From Thermosipho ferrireducens (GTDB lineage Bacteria; Thermotogota; Thermotogae; Thermotogales; Fervidobacteriaceae), in NCBI RefSeq assembly GCF_017358165.1, contig NZ_CP071446.1:1918544-1982543 (forward strand): a stretch of 64,000 nucleotides of DNA, given 5' to 3'. The notes below the pieces were generated by a model. The model worked only from the letters and a program-made list of their open reading frames with translations. It had not been told where the DNA came from and did not search any database. Below, one piece after another: positions 8,659-18,002 of the stretch (positions are counted from its first letter, which is position 1; each line of letters starts with the position of its first letter). Position numbers and translations under genes: made by a program.

Positions 8659-8878
8659 ACTTAGCAATATAAAATTATAAACGAGAATTATAATCCTTTG
8701 CTAAAAATAATTTTACTACTTTTTTTGAAAAATTTCAAATCAAATTTATTGAAAATGGCATAGACAAATGCTTCTCAATATAAACTAAAATTCCTAAAAC
8801 CCCCCTATATATTTTCGTCATTTAGGGTTTCCCCAAAAAAGATCATAAAAAAAATATTTGCAAAACTTGAGTGCTAAA
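8659..8878 (-). promoter_or_regulatory. Probable CRISPR leader between array and cas2
   Basis: About 220 bases of very AT-rich sequence with no gene. On the minus strand it holds two TATAAT boxes within the last 50 bases before the first repeat and long A tracts. Its position next to the perfect-repeat end of the array and the cas genes is that of a leader. No convincing -35 box or IHF-type site was seen. Confidence 0.6.
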
Positions 8879-9142
8879 TCAGAGAAAGTTTGTATTTTCG
8901 ACTTTTGGTGTTCCCTCTATTTCTTTTTTTAATAGTGAAGAATTTTTAAGAATAAAATATATTACAAAATCCTCTTCCACATTAAGTTTTTCCTTTATCT
9001 CGAACTTTAACCGTCTAAATTGTGAATTAGTTAATTCTCCCTCTAAAACTGAATTTTGAACCCAATTAAGATATTTTCTTGCTATTTTTAAAATCTTTGC
9101 TACTCTTTTTTCTTTAATATCGTAAACCATTATTATATACAT
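8879..9142 (-). CDS. cas2: CRISPR-associated endonuclease Cas2
   Basis: An 87-residue protein starting MYIIMVYDIKEKRVAKIL, the classic first beta strand with the conserved aspartate of Cas2. The ATG at 9142 is preferred because the upstream GGTGG is then a usable SD; a longer start would place that SD inside the gene. With Cas1, Cas2 forms the integrase that adds spacers. It is the last cas gene, next to the leader. Length and fold signature are normal. Confidence 0.93.
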   Translation of the reverse strand: MYIIMVYDIKEKRVAKILKIARKYLNWVQNSVLEGELTNSQFRRLKFEIKEKLNVEEDFVIYFILKNSSLLKKEIEGTPKVENTNFL

Positions 9143-9157
9143 ACTAACCACCATTCT

Positions 9158-10149
9158 TTAAAATTTTAAAACAGTAGGTTGATATTCCGCGTCATCGATT
9201 ACGTGTTTTTCAATTTTATAAGCTTCAATCCTAATCAATCTCTTTATTGATACTTTTCTTTTTAAAGAACTATTATAAACTGTTGTTCCCAGTTTGTTCT
9301 CAAATTCTTGCAGAAATATTTTTCGCCCTTTGTCATTTAAAAATATTCCATTAGTGTGTTTAGAAAAATGTTTTTCGCTAAGTTGGTTTCTATTTATTAA
9401 ATTAAATAAAACCCTATCAGCTAAAATTGGTTTGTAAATTTCTGCAATATCAAGATTCAAAGAAAAACTCCTATCATTTGAAGTGTGTAAATAACCAATC
9501 CGTGGATCAAGATGAGTTTGATAAATTTGACTAAGAGACACAGTATATACTAACGAATTCCCAAAGCTAATCAATGCATCTATAGGTGTTTTTGGCGGTC
9601 TTTTATCCCTTTTTTCAAATTTAAATAATTCAGTTTTTGAAATCAAATTAAACGATGAATAATAATTTTTTTTAATTTGACCTTCTAAAGCCATTAGTTG
9701 GTTAATATTTTCAACTAAATCTATTTTTTTAATTGTTTGCTTTATAAATTTATTACTGCTCCTATCTCAGAAATAAATCTCGAGTAATATTTAAGATTTT
9801 CAATTGAATTACTGGCAGCTCCTTTAACAAATTTTTTTGCCAATATCAATCTTTCAGCTGGGTTCAAGTATTTCTCTACTTGTTTTACAAAAACATAACC
9901 ACTATTATACTTTTCTCTTGGATAAAAACTACCAACATAATAACCATAGAAATTGAAAATATGTAAACAAATACCTTTTTGAGAAATATATTCTAAAAAC
10001 TTTTTATTAAAATCTACTTCACCAAAAATATAAATCTCTTTTAAATTTTCAATTGGTAGATATCTTCTTTTTCCATCTTTTTGTATAAAAGCAACAGTAT
10101 TTTGCTTTCTTTCTAACCTTCCGGACGAATTAATATACAACACATCCAA
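9158..10149 (-). pseudogene. cas1: Cas1 integrase, reading frame broken by a -1 frame change (pseudogene or programmed frameshift)
   Basis: Two frames together make a normal Cas1. The first half (about 10149 to 9742; MDVLYINSSGRLERK..., to SRFISEIGAVINL) is the N-terminal beta domain. The second half (to 9158) contains the catalytic part: the glutamate of MALEGQIKKNYY, the histidine of YLHTSNDRSF, and the aspartate of LNLDIAEIYKP. The C frame extends back from its first ATG as FIKQTIKKIDLVENINQL, so homology is continuous across the break at 9742-9751. Joined by a -1 shift, the product is 330 residues, the family length. Start: a TTG at 10149, 5 bases after the cas4 stop, with GGGGATGAG as SD. 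The internal ATG at 9694 has no SD. Cas1 function therefore needs a frameshift, or it is lost, or the base call is wrong. Confidence 0.88.
9745..9763 (-). other. Slippery heptamer A AAT TTA with upstream SD-like element in cas1
   Basis: On the minus strand, 9751-9745 reads AAATTTA in phase as A AAT TTA, immediately followed by the zero-frame stop TAA. Slipping back one base enters exactly the frame of the Cas1 C-terminal half. AGGAG at 9763-9759 lies 7 bases upstream; an SD-like element upstream stimulates -1 shifting in E. coli dnaX, though at about 10 bases. A weak 7-bp hairpin (arms 9694-9700 and 9712-9718) lies 26 bases downstream, further than usual. Sequence facts are certain; function is inferred. 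Confidence 0.5.
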
Positions 10150-10153
10150 ACTC

Positions 10154-10660
10154 TCATCCCCAACAAAATTCAAAATATGCACATTTAGAACATACACTTT
10201 TCCTTATAGGAATTGGAGGCTTTTCCTTTTGAACTAACTTGATAACTTCTTCAACTAAACTATATACTTCCTTTTCTATAGAATCATCTACAATTACTTT
10301 TATTCTCTTTTTTTCTTTGGGAATAATTATTTCAGATTCAATTTTTAAACTATATTCTTTCAACCGTAAAATATAATATGCCAGTTGTATCTTTGCTTCA
10401 TATAACTTTTTTGAAGACGATTTTATTTCTCCGAGAACATATCCTTTCCTACCTTTCAATAAAATATCTATCTTCATGCCGGGTAATGAAATTTCTTCTT
10501 TTTTCTCCTTTGAATAACTGTGCTCATGAATGAACCTTCCTAAGTCTAAATAAATGTTGTCCTGATAACCTTCTATACCATGTGAAATAAGCCAGGCTTC
10601 ACGATGGCATATTAAATAAGAAGAAAGCCAATGGGCTTTTACAGATTCTAAATTTACCAT
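10154..10660 (-). CDS. cas4: CRISPR-associated exonuclease Cas4
   Basis: A 168-residue PD-(D/E)XK nuclease used to choose and trim PAM-containing prespacers with Cas1-Cas2. The four iron-sulfur cysteines are one in YLICHREAWL and three in VCSKCAYFEFCW at the C-terminus. The nuclease core shows the aspartate of GMKIDILL and the E-x-K of LGEIKSSSK. It overlaps the cas3 stop by 7 bases and is followed by cas1 5 bases later, so it is translated from the same message. Confidence 0.94.
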   Translation of the reverse strand: MVNLESVKAHWLSSYLICHREAWLISHGIEGYQDNIYLDLGRFIHEHSYSKEKKEEISLPGMKIDILLKGRKGYVLGEIKSSSKKLYEAKIQLAYYILRLKEYSLKIESEIIIPKEKKRIKVIVDDSIEKEVYSLVEEVIKLVQKEKPPIPIRKSVCSKCAYFEFCWG

Positions 10661-13020
10661 ATAAGAGCATCCCCTTTTGTTTCACTAAATTTGAAACCGG
10701 TTTCTAAATCATAATAAGTAAGCAAGCTATCTCTATTTATAAATCTAATTGATTCATAATGATTTACAGCAGGTGGTAGATTTTTCTTTGCTCTCTCCAG
10801 AGGAATATTTATTATCCTGCCTTCAATTTCTCTTCGATATTTTAAATACATCTTTCTTTTAAATAAATAATCTTTACTATTTAAAATTTCTTCAAACAAA
10901 CTAAATATTTCTTCATCATCTTCATCAAGAATAACAAATATACTAACAGAAGGTTTTTCATCTATTAATTTAAAATCACTTAAACTTGCAGTAATTTTGG
11001 AATTAAACTCCAAATTCCTATAGGCGTTGATAATCTCTTTAAACTCTCCAGAAGAATAATATTTCTGGAGCTCTTCAAAAAAATGTTTTACAAGATCTTT
11101 ATAATTTTTTTCACTTATTTCCCCCTCAAAAATTTTTAAAATATTATTAGAAACCACAATATGAGCAGCTCCATAGACTCTTTTACCTGCTGATTCATCA
11201 AAATTTGTTATATACACACTCGAAACATTCTTATTGATATAATTTCTATTTGATCTTCCAGCGGCTTGCAATATACTATGAATAGGGCCGATTTCTCTGA
11301 AAACCACATCGAAATCCAAATCAACTCCTGCTTCCACAACCTGAGTTGAAATTAGTATAGGTTTTTCTTTTTTCTCAAGAAGAGCTTTTATTTCACCAAT
11401 TCTTTTTATTCTTTCTTTAGGTGTAATATTCGTTGAAAGATAAAACACTTTTCTTTGGTCACATATACCTTTTAACTTTCTATAATTTTCTATTGATTGG
11501 GGAATAGTATTAAAAACAAATAAGGCCGACTTGTCATTTAAATCTATTATATTCAACAAATCTTCCAAACTTTTTACATTAAACATTTTCTTCAATTTAG
11601 TTCTATCCATTATTGAAAAGGTTTTTTCAAATATTGCATTTAATTCAATAGGTTCAAGGTGTTTAAATAATGGTTGTGTAGCAGTCATAAATATAAAAAT
11701 AGCTCCCATTTGCTCGGCAACAAGACCTATAAACTTCTCTATCAGATCAAATTTTTCTATTGGAATACTTTGTATTTCATCTAATATTATTATTGAACCC
11801 GCTAACGTATGAAATCTTTTTAAATTCTTACTTTTATAACCTAATATCGTATGTACAATTTGCCAAAAAGTGGTAACTATAACCTCGCTCTGCCAGGTAT
11901 CAAACAAAAGAATTTTATCACTTTCGAAGTCTTCTTCGAAATCTGATTCTGAATCTTTTTCATGATAAGAAGACAAATGATGATAGGGAAGTAAATACTC
12001 ATTCTTTTTTTCTTTGTAGTCGCTTATCAAAGAAAAAACTTCATCAAGTACCTTTGAAACCTGATCAATAATTGAGATAAAGGGTAATGAATATATAATT
12101 CTTGGTAAATATCCATGTTCTTTATAAATTAAATTTCGAAGTTTCAAAGCAAAATTAAGAACTGCTAAAGTCTTACCTATCCCAGTTGGTGCAGTTAAAG
12201 TATAGACTTTTCCAAAGTTCTTTATTATTTGATTATTATATATATTTTTTTCTACAGCTTTATAAAATTCCATTCTGATTTTATTAATTTCTAAATTTCT
12301 GTTAATCACATTTTCAAGATATTTATTAACTATATTTTCAGGTATACTTAATCTTTGCGGATTTTCTATACACGCTGCATCTTTCTGATCACTATCAACA
12401 AGTAACGAAAAGTAAAGTTGAGTTTTTAACGCAATTTTCTCTCTCTTATCATCTTTTCCCTCTTCTAATATTCTTATATAACCATCAACGATATATGACA
12501 GGCTTTCCATAATTATCTCTTCGTTGACTATTTCGTCTGATAAAATTACTCCTATTTTTTGAAATTCTAAAACTATATCTCCCCAATTGCTTTTTATATC
12601 TTTAAACTGATAAATAAATTCTCTATGTTCATAAAAAATTTCTTCAAAGCTTAAACTTTCACTGCTTATTGTAATAGGTACTAATTTTTCAAAATAAGAT
12701 AAGGCGCTATGATGTCCTTCTATACCCATCATAGCGCTTATAATATATTGAGGTGGTGTTTTCTCTAAGTAAAGATATACCCCACAAAAAATTGAGGAAA
12801 GATAAGAATGTGAAGAATAATGTGTTTTCTCACCTTTTAATTTTTTTTGAAAATAAGTTGTAAACTTGCCAAAATCATGGAATAATCCAATGTATCTTAA
12901 AACTTTTAACTCTATATCTGAAAAAGATATAGGTAAAGAACAAGCAAGTTCAACCATATTTTTTGAAACATTATGCAAATGTTCAATTAAAAACTGATTA
13001 GGTCTTGCATAAAAATTCAT
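10654..13020 (-). CDS. cas3: CRISPR-associated helicase-nuclease Cas3 (HD + DExH)
   Basis: A 788-residue single-chain Cas3, recruited by Cascade to nick and degrade target DNA. The HD nuclease is N-terminal (IGLFHDFGKFTTYFQ). The SF2 helicase follows with Walker A TAPTGIGKT, motif II LDEIQS (DEIQ rather than DEAD), motif III FMTATQP and motif VI QAAGRSNRN. The ATG at 13020 follows AGGTG by 7 bases; the GTG at 13038 overlaps the cas5 stop but lacks an SD. Length is at the normal end for I-B Cas3. No damage seen. Confidence 0.95.
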   Translation of the reverse strand: MNFYARPNQFLIEHLHNVSKNMVELACSLPISFSDIELKVLRYIGLFHDFGKFTTYFQKKLKGEKTHYSSHSYLSSIFCGVYLYLEKTPPQYIISAMMGIEGHHSALSYFEKLVPITISSESLSFEEIFYEHREFIYQFKDIKSNWGDIVLEFQKIGVILSDEIVNEEIIMESLSYIVDGYIRILEEGKDDKREKIALKTQLYFSLLVDSDQKDAACIENPQRLSIPENIVNKYLENVINRNLEINKIRMEFYKAVEKNIYNNQIIKNFGKVYTLTAPTGIGKTLAVLNFALKLRNLIYKEHGYLPRIIYSLPFISIIDQVSKVLDEVFSLISDYKEKKNEYLLPYHHLSSYHEKDSESDFEEDFESDKILLFDTWQSEVIVTTFWQIVHTILGYKSKNLKRFHTLAGSIIILDEIQSIPIEKFDLIEKFIGLVAEQMGAIFIFMTATQPLFKHLEPIELNAIFEKTFSIMDRTKLKKMFNVKSLEDLLNIIDLNDKSALFVFNTIPQSIENYRKLKGICDQRKVFYLSTNITPKERIKRIGEIKALLEKKEKPILISTQVVEAGVDLDFDVVFREIGPIHSILQAAGRSNRNYINKNVSSVYITNFDESAGKRVYGAAHIVVSNNILKIFEGEISEKNYKDLVKHFFEELQKYYSSGEFKEIINAYRNLEFNSKITASLSDFKLIDEKPSVSIFVILDEDDEEIFSLFEEILNSKDYLFKRKMYLKYRREIEGRIINIPLERAKKNLPPAVNHYESIRFINRDSLLTYYDLETGFKFSETKGDALIW

Positions 13021-13034
13021 ATTCCCACACCTTT

Positions 13035-13766
13035 TCACATAAACGAAATTGTAACATTTAATGCCGGGACATCATATATCAGAGCTTTTTCCAAACTTTC
13101 AAAACTTATTTCTGTGGCATTTGGTGAAAAAATATAATCAGAAACCTTTTTTAAAGTTCTATCACTATTGAAAGCTTCTGGACATCTATCTCTTTGCAAA
13201 TATTCAAAAAATCCTATATTTTTAAAATAACTTGATTTTAAAACAGTCTTTACTTTAACATTTATATTTTCATTCTTCACAATTTCATAATCACCAACGT
13301 ACTCAATTTTTGCCGGTAATTCTGTAATTCCCATATAAGGTGGATAAATATATTTTTTACCTTTCAATCTGGATTTCAAACTATTAAATAATCTTTCATC
13401 TTCGTGATAAAAATATACTCTGTAAACTATGTTAGACTTAGATTTTGGAAAAACAAACTCCACTGGTACTTGAGTCCTATCGCTAAATCCTCTAAACTCT
13501 TCAATTTTATTTGAGTTACCTATAATTTTCAAGTAACTCACAACGTTAATTTTCTTCCTCAAAGGTGTTCTTATTTCTACGGCTAAAAAAGCTTTTTCGT
13601 CAAATAAATCATAATACGAATCTCTTTCAAGACCAACCATGCCTGCAATCATTCCAGCTAATACTGTTTTTGGCGGAAAATAATATGATAATGATGAAGA
13701 ATTTGTATAAAATTTTCTAAAATGTGCTGCTTTTCCAATAACATCAAAAATAAGAGCTCTATTCAT
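13035..13766 (-). CDS. cas5b: Cascade subunit Cas5 (type I-B)
   Basis: A 243-residue RAMP-fold protein starting MNRALIFDVIGKAAHFRKFY. The Cas5 signature follows as YYFPPKTVLAGMIAGMVGLE, the conserved region after the first strand. Cas5 caps the 5' handle of the crRNA in Cascade. It lies between cas7 and cas3 with short spacing. The ATG follows AGGGGATGG. Subtype assignment comes from the cas8b/cas7 neighbours. Confidence 0.92.
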   Translation of the reverse strand: MNRALIFDVIGKAAHFRKFYTNSSSLSYYFPPKTVLAGMIAGMVGLERDSYYDLFDEKAFLAVEIRTPLRKKINVVSYLKIIGNSNKIEEFRGFSDRTQVPVEFVFPKSKSNIVYRVYFYHEDERLFNSLKSRLKGKKYIYPPYMGITELPAKIEYVGDYEIVKNENINVKVKTVLKSSYFKNIGFFEYLQRDRCPEAFNSDRTLKKVSDYIFSPNATEISFESLEKALIYDVPALNVTISFM

Positions 13767-13779
13767 ATTTGACCATCCC

Positions 13780-14760
13780 CTAAATATTTAATTCACAAAG
13801 TTTTCCATCACTCCCTAATTTTTCTTTTAAAACCTCTGCAAAATTCTCTTTAATAAATGTCGCATTTGCATCCTGCCAGTAAACTATTTTTTCAATTGTT
13901 TCTTTATTTTGATAAATATAATCTATGAGCGGCTCAAAACTTAATTCAACATCTCCTGGCTTTGCTGGCAAATGTTCTCCTTTCTCCTCAGTAATAACAA
14001 GATCTCTTAAATCACCGAACAAAGTTTCAGCGTCTTTATATTGTATTCTCAAATAAAACCGGGGAGTCTGTCCAACTTTACTTCTAGTTGATGTTAAAAG
14101 TTTCAATGATTTTATAACAGCTTCATCCAATTTTTCAACGTCACTATACGTTAATTTAGTATGCTTAGCTCTCCAACCACTTATTAAACCATAGAACCCT
14201 ATAAGTGAATACTTAACACGCCAATCTTTCCCCATTGTGCCATGTTCGCCTTTTCCGCCTTCTGTTCTTCCTGCAAACATAGAAGTTATTCCGGAAGATT
14301 CCAGCAATTGGGCCCGATGCAAAGAATACCCCCATGTAAACTGAACCGGACCAGTAAATGTATACGAAGAACCTTTACTACTATTATTAGATTTCAAAGT
14401 AATGGTAGCCCCAAACAGTCTTACATCTATAAACGAATTTAGTATATCTTCTTCGGTAATTTTTGCAACTTCATTCTTACCTAATTTTTCAGTCAATTTT
14501 TTTATTCTTCCTGTTGAATCTACCGTTTTGTTGTCGATCTTTGTAACAAATATTTCATACCCCTTATTTTGTAAATAATCTCTAATATATCTTTTTAATC
14601 TTACATCACTTACAAGATTTCTACTGGTATCATAATCAAAGCGAGGACGATTTTCGTCATCAGGATCACCATTTGGATTAGATAAATGCGCATCATAAAT
14701 AAACAAAATATCAGAATTTTTTGAAAACAAATTTTCCGCAAAAAGTCCTTGATTTTCCAT
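13780..14760 (-). CDS. cas7: Cascade backbone subunit Cas7 (Csh2-type)
   Basis: A 326-residue RAMP protein that polymerises along the crRNA spacer. The N-terminal IYDAHLSNPNGDPDDENRPR is the highly conserved Csh2/Cas7 start. Further matches are VRLKRYIRDYLQ and a glycine-rich GRTEGGKGEHGTMGKDW. Its ATG overlaps the cas8b stop, with an AGGAGG SD inside cas8b. Length is typical for Csh2. Confidence 0.95.
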   Translation of the reverse strand: MENQGLFAENLFSKNSDILFIYDAHLSNPNGDPDDENRPRFDYDTSRNLVSDVRLKRYIRDYLQNKGYEIFVTKIDNKTVDSTGRIKKLTEKLGKNEVAKITEEDILNSFIDVRLFGATITLKSNNSSKGSSYTFTGPVQFTWGYSLHRAQLLESSGITSMFAGRTEGGKGEHGTMGKDWRVKYSLIGFYGLISGWRAKHTKLTYSDVEKLDEAVIKSLKLLTSTRSKVGQTPRFYLRIQYKDAETLFGDLRDLVITEEKGEHLPAKPGDVELSFEPLIDYIYQNKETIEKIVYWQDANATFIKENFAEVLKEKLGSDGKLCELNI

Positions 14761-16679
14761 TATTTATCATCCTCCTCTTTTTTATTTGAATTAGCAAAAC
14801 TCATTATTCTTTGAGTTTTCCAAGCGTATCCACTTAATATGTAATAAACGTTCTCTGCTGGAGACAATTTCCACTCTTTTTCAGATTTATCCAGTAGCTC
14901 CTTTGCTACTGCATACAAATTTTCATTTTCCCAGGTTAAGATTTTATACTGATTTAATTTCTCAAAAATTTGAATCGCAAAACTCTTTAATTTTGTGAAA
15001 GGCATACCACCAAAATTAATCTTTTCAAGTATAACCTTTTTTGAACTAATTCTATACTGTTCAGCTCCAATTGATGCAACAAGAATACCTAATAAAAATA
15101 AAGCCAATTTTTGTTCGTTTAATTCTAAAGCTCTAATATATTTCTCTAAGGATTCATCAATAGTCAAAATTTTCTCCATAATATCATTTTCTAACACTTT
15201 TTCACCCCCGTAATTAAGTTTTAAATTTAGTGAAGTAATATATTTAAAAAATGCATGAGTATTAATAATATGATTTAACAGGTTTGTTTCTATATCGTTG
15301 TAAAATAAGTCCTTTGCCACATTGTTAAATATTGGGATATAAAGTGGAAAATCAATTTTTAATCCTCCAATCAACTGCTTGTGGACATTAAGAATTAGAG
15401 ATTTCGAAGTATTTTTTCCTCTTATTTTAAAAATATTTTCTATATTCCTAAATGTGAAATTAAACCTTGAATTACTAAACAACTCTGTACTAAATTCTTC
15501 ATTAATTTTTCTTAAATTATCAAGCAAAATCTTTAACCACATGGGTTTTACATCCTGAATCATTAATAAAATTTTCACAGAAGCATTTTCAATTTTCGAA
15601 AAAACAAAATTCATCAATAAATCCTTTCTTTTTAAAAATACAGATAACCTATCAAAACTCTTATTATAAATATCTAAATCACTTAAACTATTCACAGAAT
15701 CAATAATATTCTTTGAAAAATTCTTTAGCTGTTTTGGTAAGTTTTCTGATGTAAAACTGCTAACAAATTCTGGAATTAGAAAGCAATCAACACCAGCCAA
15801 TTTAATTTTCAATCTATTAATTATAAAAGTTTCCCCCAAAGAAAAATTCATAAAACAATCAGAGCAAAGAGCGTAATTTTTTATAAAACCTTCAGATTTT
15901 AACCCACTTGCAAACGAAGTTTTTTGTGTAATAAAAAACTTTAACTTAAATTTTGCAAAATCAGTTGTTAAAAGAGTTTTTTTCCCACAAGAATAGCAAA
16001 CTCCTTCCTGAGAAAATCTACTTTCATCATTATCGCCAAACAATTCTTTCCTTAGAATCTCTTTATACTCTTCATTCGTAAATAAAGGGTGATCATTTAT
16101 GAATACCGTAAATAGTATTTTATCTCTCTTGTTTAAAGTTAACAATTTACTAATGTTATCACTAATCTTTTTATGATACTTCTTATTAAAATCTCGATCA
16201 TGTGTTTTTGATTTTAAATCTGAATCCAACTCACTGATAAACTCGTTAAACATTGAATTATTACTAACGGACAATTTTTCAAAATCTAAGAGGTATGGAT
16301 TAAAATAGGGAACGTCATTTTGAAAAATTAAAAATTTTTCAGCAATAGTTTTTAATTCTTTTTTTAATGGAGAACTTTCTGATAAGCTTTTTTCAATATT
16401 AATGATTGACTTAGCCAAATATGATAAATCATCACTTGTAAAACGTTTTTGCGGTGATGAACCTTTTGTATTTCCAACCCAGAGAATTTCTTTTATGGTT
16501 TCCTCGTCTAAATAACTTTCACCTGGAGCTATTTTAAAAATAGAAAATTCTATTTTTTCATCTTTAAAATTAGTTTTTATAACCGCTTTGTATTTTTTAT
16601 CGATTTTCACTTTTTGAATTAATTCATCTTCATTTTGCAATTTTAGCAATTTCCCAACTTCCATTATTCCGTTTAGCAT
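14760..16679 (-). CDS. cas8b: Cascade large subunit Cas8b (Csh1/TM1802 family)
   Basis: A 639-residue protein expected to recognise the PAM and recruit Cas3. A zinc ribbon is visible: CYSCGKK about 240 residues in and CSDCF about 45 residues later, as in the TM1802/Csh1 family. The ATG pair at 16682/16679 directly follows GGGGGTG; I chose the second for spacing. Longer starts have no SD. Sequence of this family diverges fast, so the call relies on the zinc cysteines, size and position between cas6 and cas7. Confidence 0.85.
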   Translation of the reverse strand: MLNGIMEVGKLLKLQNEDELIQKVKIDKKYKAVIKTNFKDEKIEFSIFKIAPGESYLDEETIKEILWVGNTKGSSPQKRFTSDDLSYLAKSIINIEKSLSESSPLKKELKTIAEKFLIFQNDVPYFNPYLLDFEKLSVSNNSMFNEFISELDSDLKSKTHDRDFNKKYHKKISDNISKLLTLNKRDKILFTVFINDHPLFTNEEYKEILRKELFGDNDESRFSQEGVCYSCGKKTLLTTDFAKFKLKFFITQKTSFASGLKSEGFIKNYALCSDCFMNFSLGETFIINRLKIKLAGVDCFLIPEFVSSFTSENLPKQLKNFSKNIIDSVNSLSDLDIYNKSFDRLSVFLKRKDLLMNFVFSKIENASVKILLMIQDVKPMWLKILLDNLRKINEEFSTELFSNSRFNFTFRNIENIFKIRGKNTSKSLILNVHKQLIGGLKIDFPLYIPIFNNVAKDLFYNDIETNLLNHIINTHAFFKYITSLNLKLNYGGEKVLENDIMEKILTIDESLEKYIRALELNEQKLALFLLGILVASIGAEQYRISSKKVILEKINFGGMPFTKLKSFAIQIFEKLNQYKILTWENENLYAVAKELLDKSEKEWKLSPAENVYYILSGYAWKTQRIMSFANSNKKEEDDK

Positions 16680-16772
16680 CATCACACCCCCGTGTATAAT
16701 GTAGTAGAAAAATCTGCAAATCAATCCAACTCTGAGTCACCATATAACTAAAATAATTCAGCCGCCCCTTAT

Positions 16773-17498
16773 TTAAATTAAATCTATACAACCAAAACCA
16801 ATAGAATTTTTACTTCCTATCCCTGAATTAAACGCTAATTCCAATAATTCTTCATCGCCCTCCAATTCAAAAGTTGAAATCCAGCCTTTTACCACAGTAT
16901 TCTTATAATTAATTACCTGTTCTTTAGCCTTTTTTCCAATATGTCTTATACAGATACTCCCTTTTGGTTCCTTTTTATAAAAAGCCATATATTTTCTTAT
17001 CAAATTTTCTCTGATAATCTTGTAAAATTCTTGATCAAACGGGCTAAAGTAGTTAACCCATTTACGACCATTTTTATAATACGTTGAATAAACAGTCACA
17101 GGAGACTTAGTAACAACTCTAATTTTATTAGACGGTTCGAATTTTTTTATTTGGACATTTATTACTTCCACCTTTTGATTTTTAATAAACACAAATGGCT
17201 CTTTGAAAAATGAAAGTGCAATATATTTCATAAAATTATCGTCATGAGAAGAAACAATAAAATCTGCTTGGTTTTTAAATATGAAAAGTTTTTTGCTTTT
17301 ATCTATTTCAAAATTTCCAAAAAGCTTTGAAAATGTAAAAAGTTTATACTTCCTTTTTCCAAATTTAAACCCTTCATTATGGATAAACTCTGCATATTTC
17401 TCATTATTTAACCATTTTAGTACCAACGATTGTAAAATTCTATTATAAGAAAAAGGTAAGTACAAACTTTCAAACTGAAAAGTCAATTTCATTTGCAA
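16773..17498 (-). CDS. cas6: CRISPR pre-crRNA endoribonuclease Cas6
   Basis: About 241 residues. Cas6 cuts the repeat RNA to give mature crRNAs. The N-terminal YLPFSYNRILQSLVLKWL matches the Cas6 pattern, and the C-terminus ends in the glycine-rich SGIGSKNSIGFGCIDLI typical of the second ferredoxin-like domain. A histidine in IHNEGF and others are candidate catalytic residues but were not assigned. Start uncertain: a TTG at 17498 has GGTGG 10 bases upstream; an ATG at 17492 is the alternative. First intact gene of the cas operon. Confidence 0.88.
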   Translation of the reverse strand: MQMKLTFQFESLYLPFSYNRILQSLVLKWLNNEKYAEFIHNEGFKFGKRKYKLFTFSKLFGNFEIDKSKKLFIFKNQADFIVSSHDDNFMKYIALSFFKEPFVFIKNQKVEVINVQIKKFEPSNKIRVVTKSPVTVYSTYYKNGRKWVNYFSPFDQEFYKIIRENLIRKYMAFYKKEPKGSICIRHIGKKAKEQVINYKNTVVKGWISTFELEGDEELLELAFNSGIGSKNSIGFGCIDLI

Positions 17499-17537
17499 GA
17501 TTACTCTACCACCTTTCATATAATAATTATTTCAAAT

Positions 17538-17723
17538 TCAATTTTTTCTTATTTCATAAACATCTCTGTACACCCTTTTACTAAAACTTTCAAAACCTTT
17601 TTCATGAACAAACTTTCTAAGCTTCATTGAAAACATATTATATATCAATGCCTGCAGATATTTGTTGAACCCAACAGGCAATATAACATCCTTTTTAGAA
17701 ATAAACTCTAATTTGATTCTGAT
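17538..17723 (-). pseudogene. Truncated second cas6 with ATC in place of the start codon
   Basis: From 17723 the minus strand reads (ATC) RIKLEFISKKDVILPVG, then FNKYLQALIYNMFS, then KFVHEKGFESFSKRVYRDVY, then a stop at 17538. This is the N-terminal quarter of a Cas6 and aligns with the same region of the intact neighbour (LPFSYNRILQSL and EFIHNEGFKFGKRKYK). It has a perfect GGAGG SD 7 bases before ATC, where ATG would be expected. The remaining three quarters of the protein are absent. It lies at the 5' end of the cas operon, so it is probably transcribed as a leader. Confidence 0.75.
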
Positions 17724-17777
17724 GATAATTCCTCCTTTTTAATGATTAATTTGTGCAATAGTTACCTTTACTTTACA

Positions 17778-17806
17778 ATTATAACATTATACAAATTTTT
17801 TAACAA
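17778..17806 (-). promoter_or_regulatory. Probable promoter of the cas operon
   Basis: Minus-strand -35 TTGTTA and -10 TATAAT are separated by 17 bases and lie about 55 bases upstream of the cas6 remnant. A second TATAAT overlaps the spacer. No gene lies between it and the cas genes. Confidence 0.6.
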
Positions 17807-17916
17807 ATCTATATTACAAATATTTGTCTTGAAATTCAGTATTTAAAATGCTATTACATATCAAATTTTGTAAGTTTTTTACTTTTACTGCGTTTTTTAA
17901 TCCTTTTCGGTTATAA

Positions 17917-17955
17917 TAAAAAAGTGTAGGGCAATCTTCACTTCCCCTACACTTT
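17917..17955 (-). terminator. Intrinsic terminator downstream of niaP
   Basis: On the minus strand AAAGTGTAGGG pairs with CCCTACACTTT around a 13-base loop, followed by a T-rich tail. It ends the niaR-niaP message about 50 bases after the niaP stop and separates it from the cas promoter. Confidence 0.88.
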
Positions 17956-18002
17956 CTGATTATATAAGTGCTATATTTTTTATTAATTTAGTTGGTGAAG
18001 GT

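Noticed and set aside
9158..9694. A separate short Cas1-like protein starting at the ATG at 9694
   Set aside because: The ATG has no SD, and homology to Cas1 continues upstream of it in the same frame to the frameshift point.
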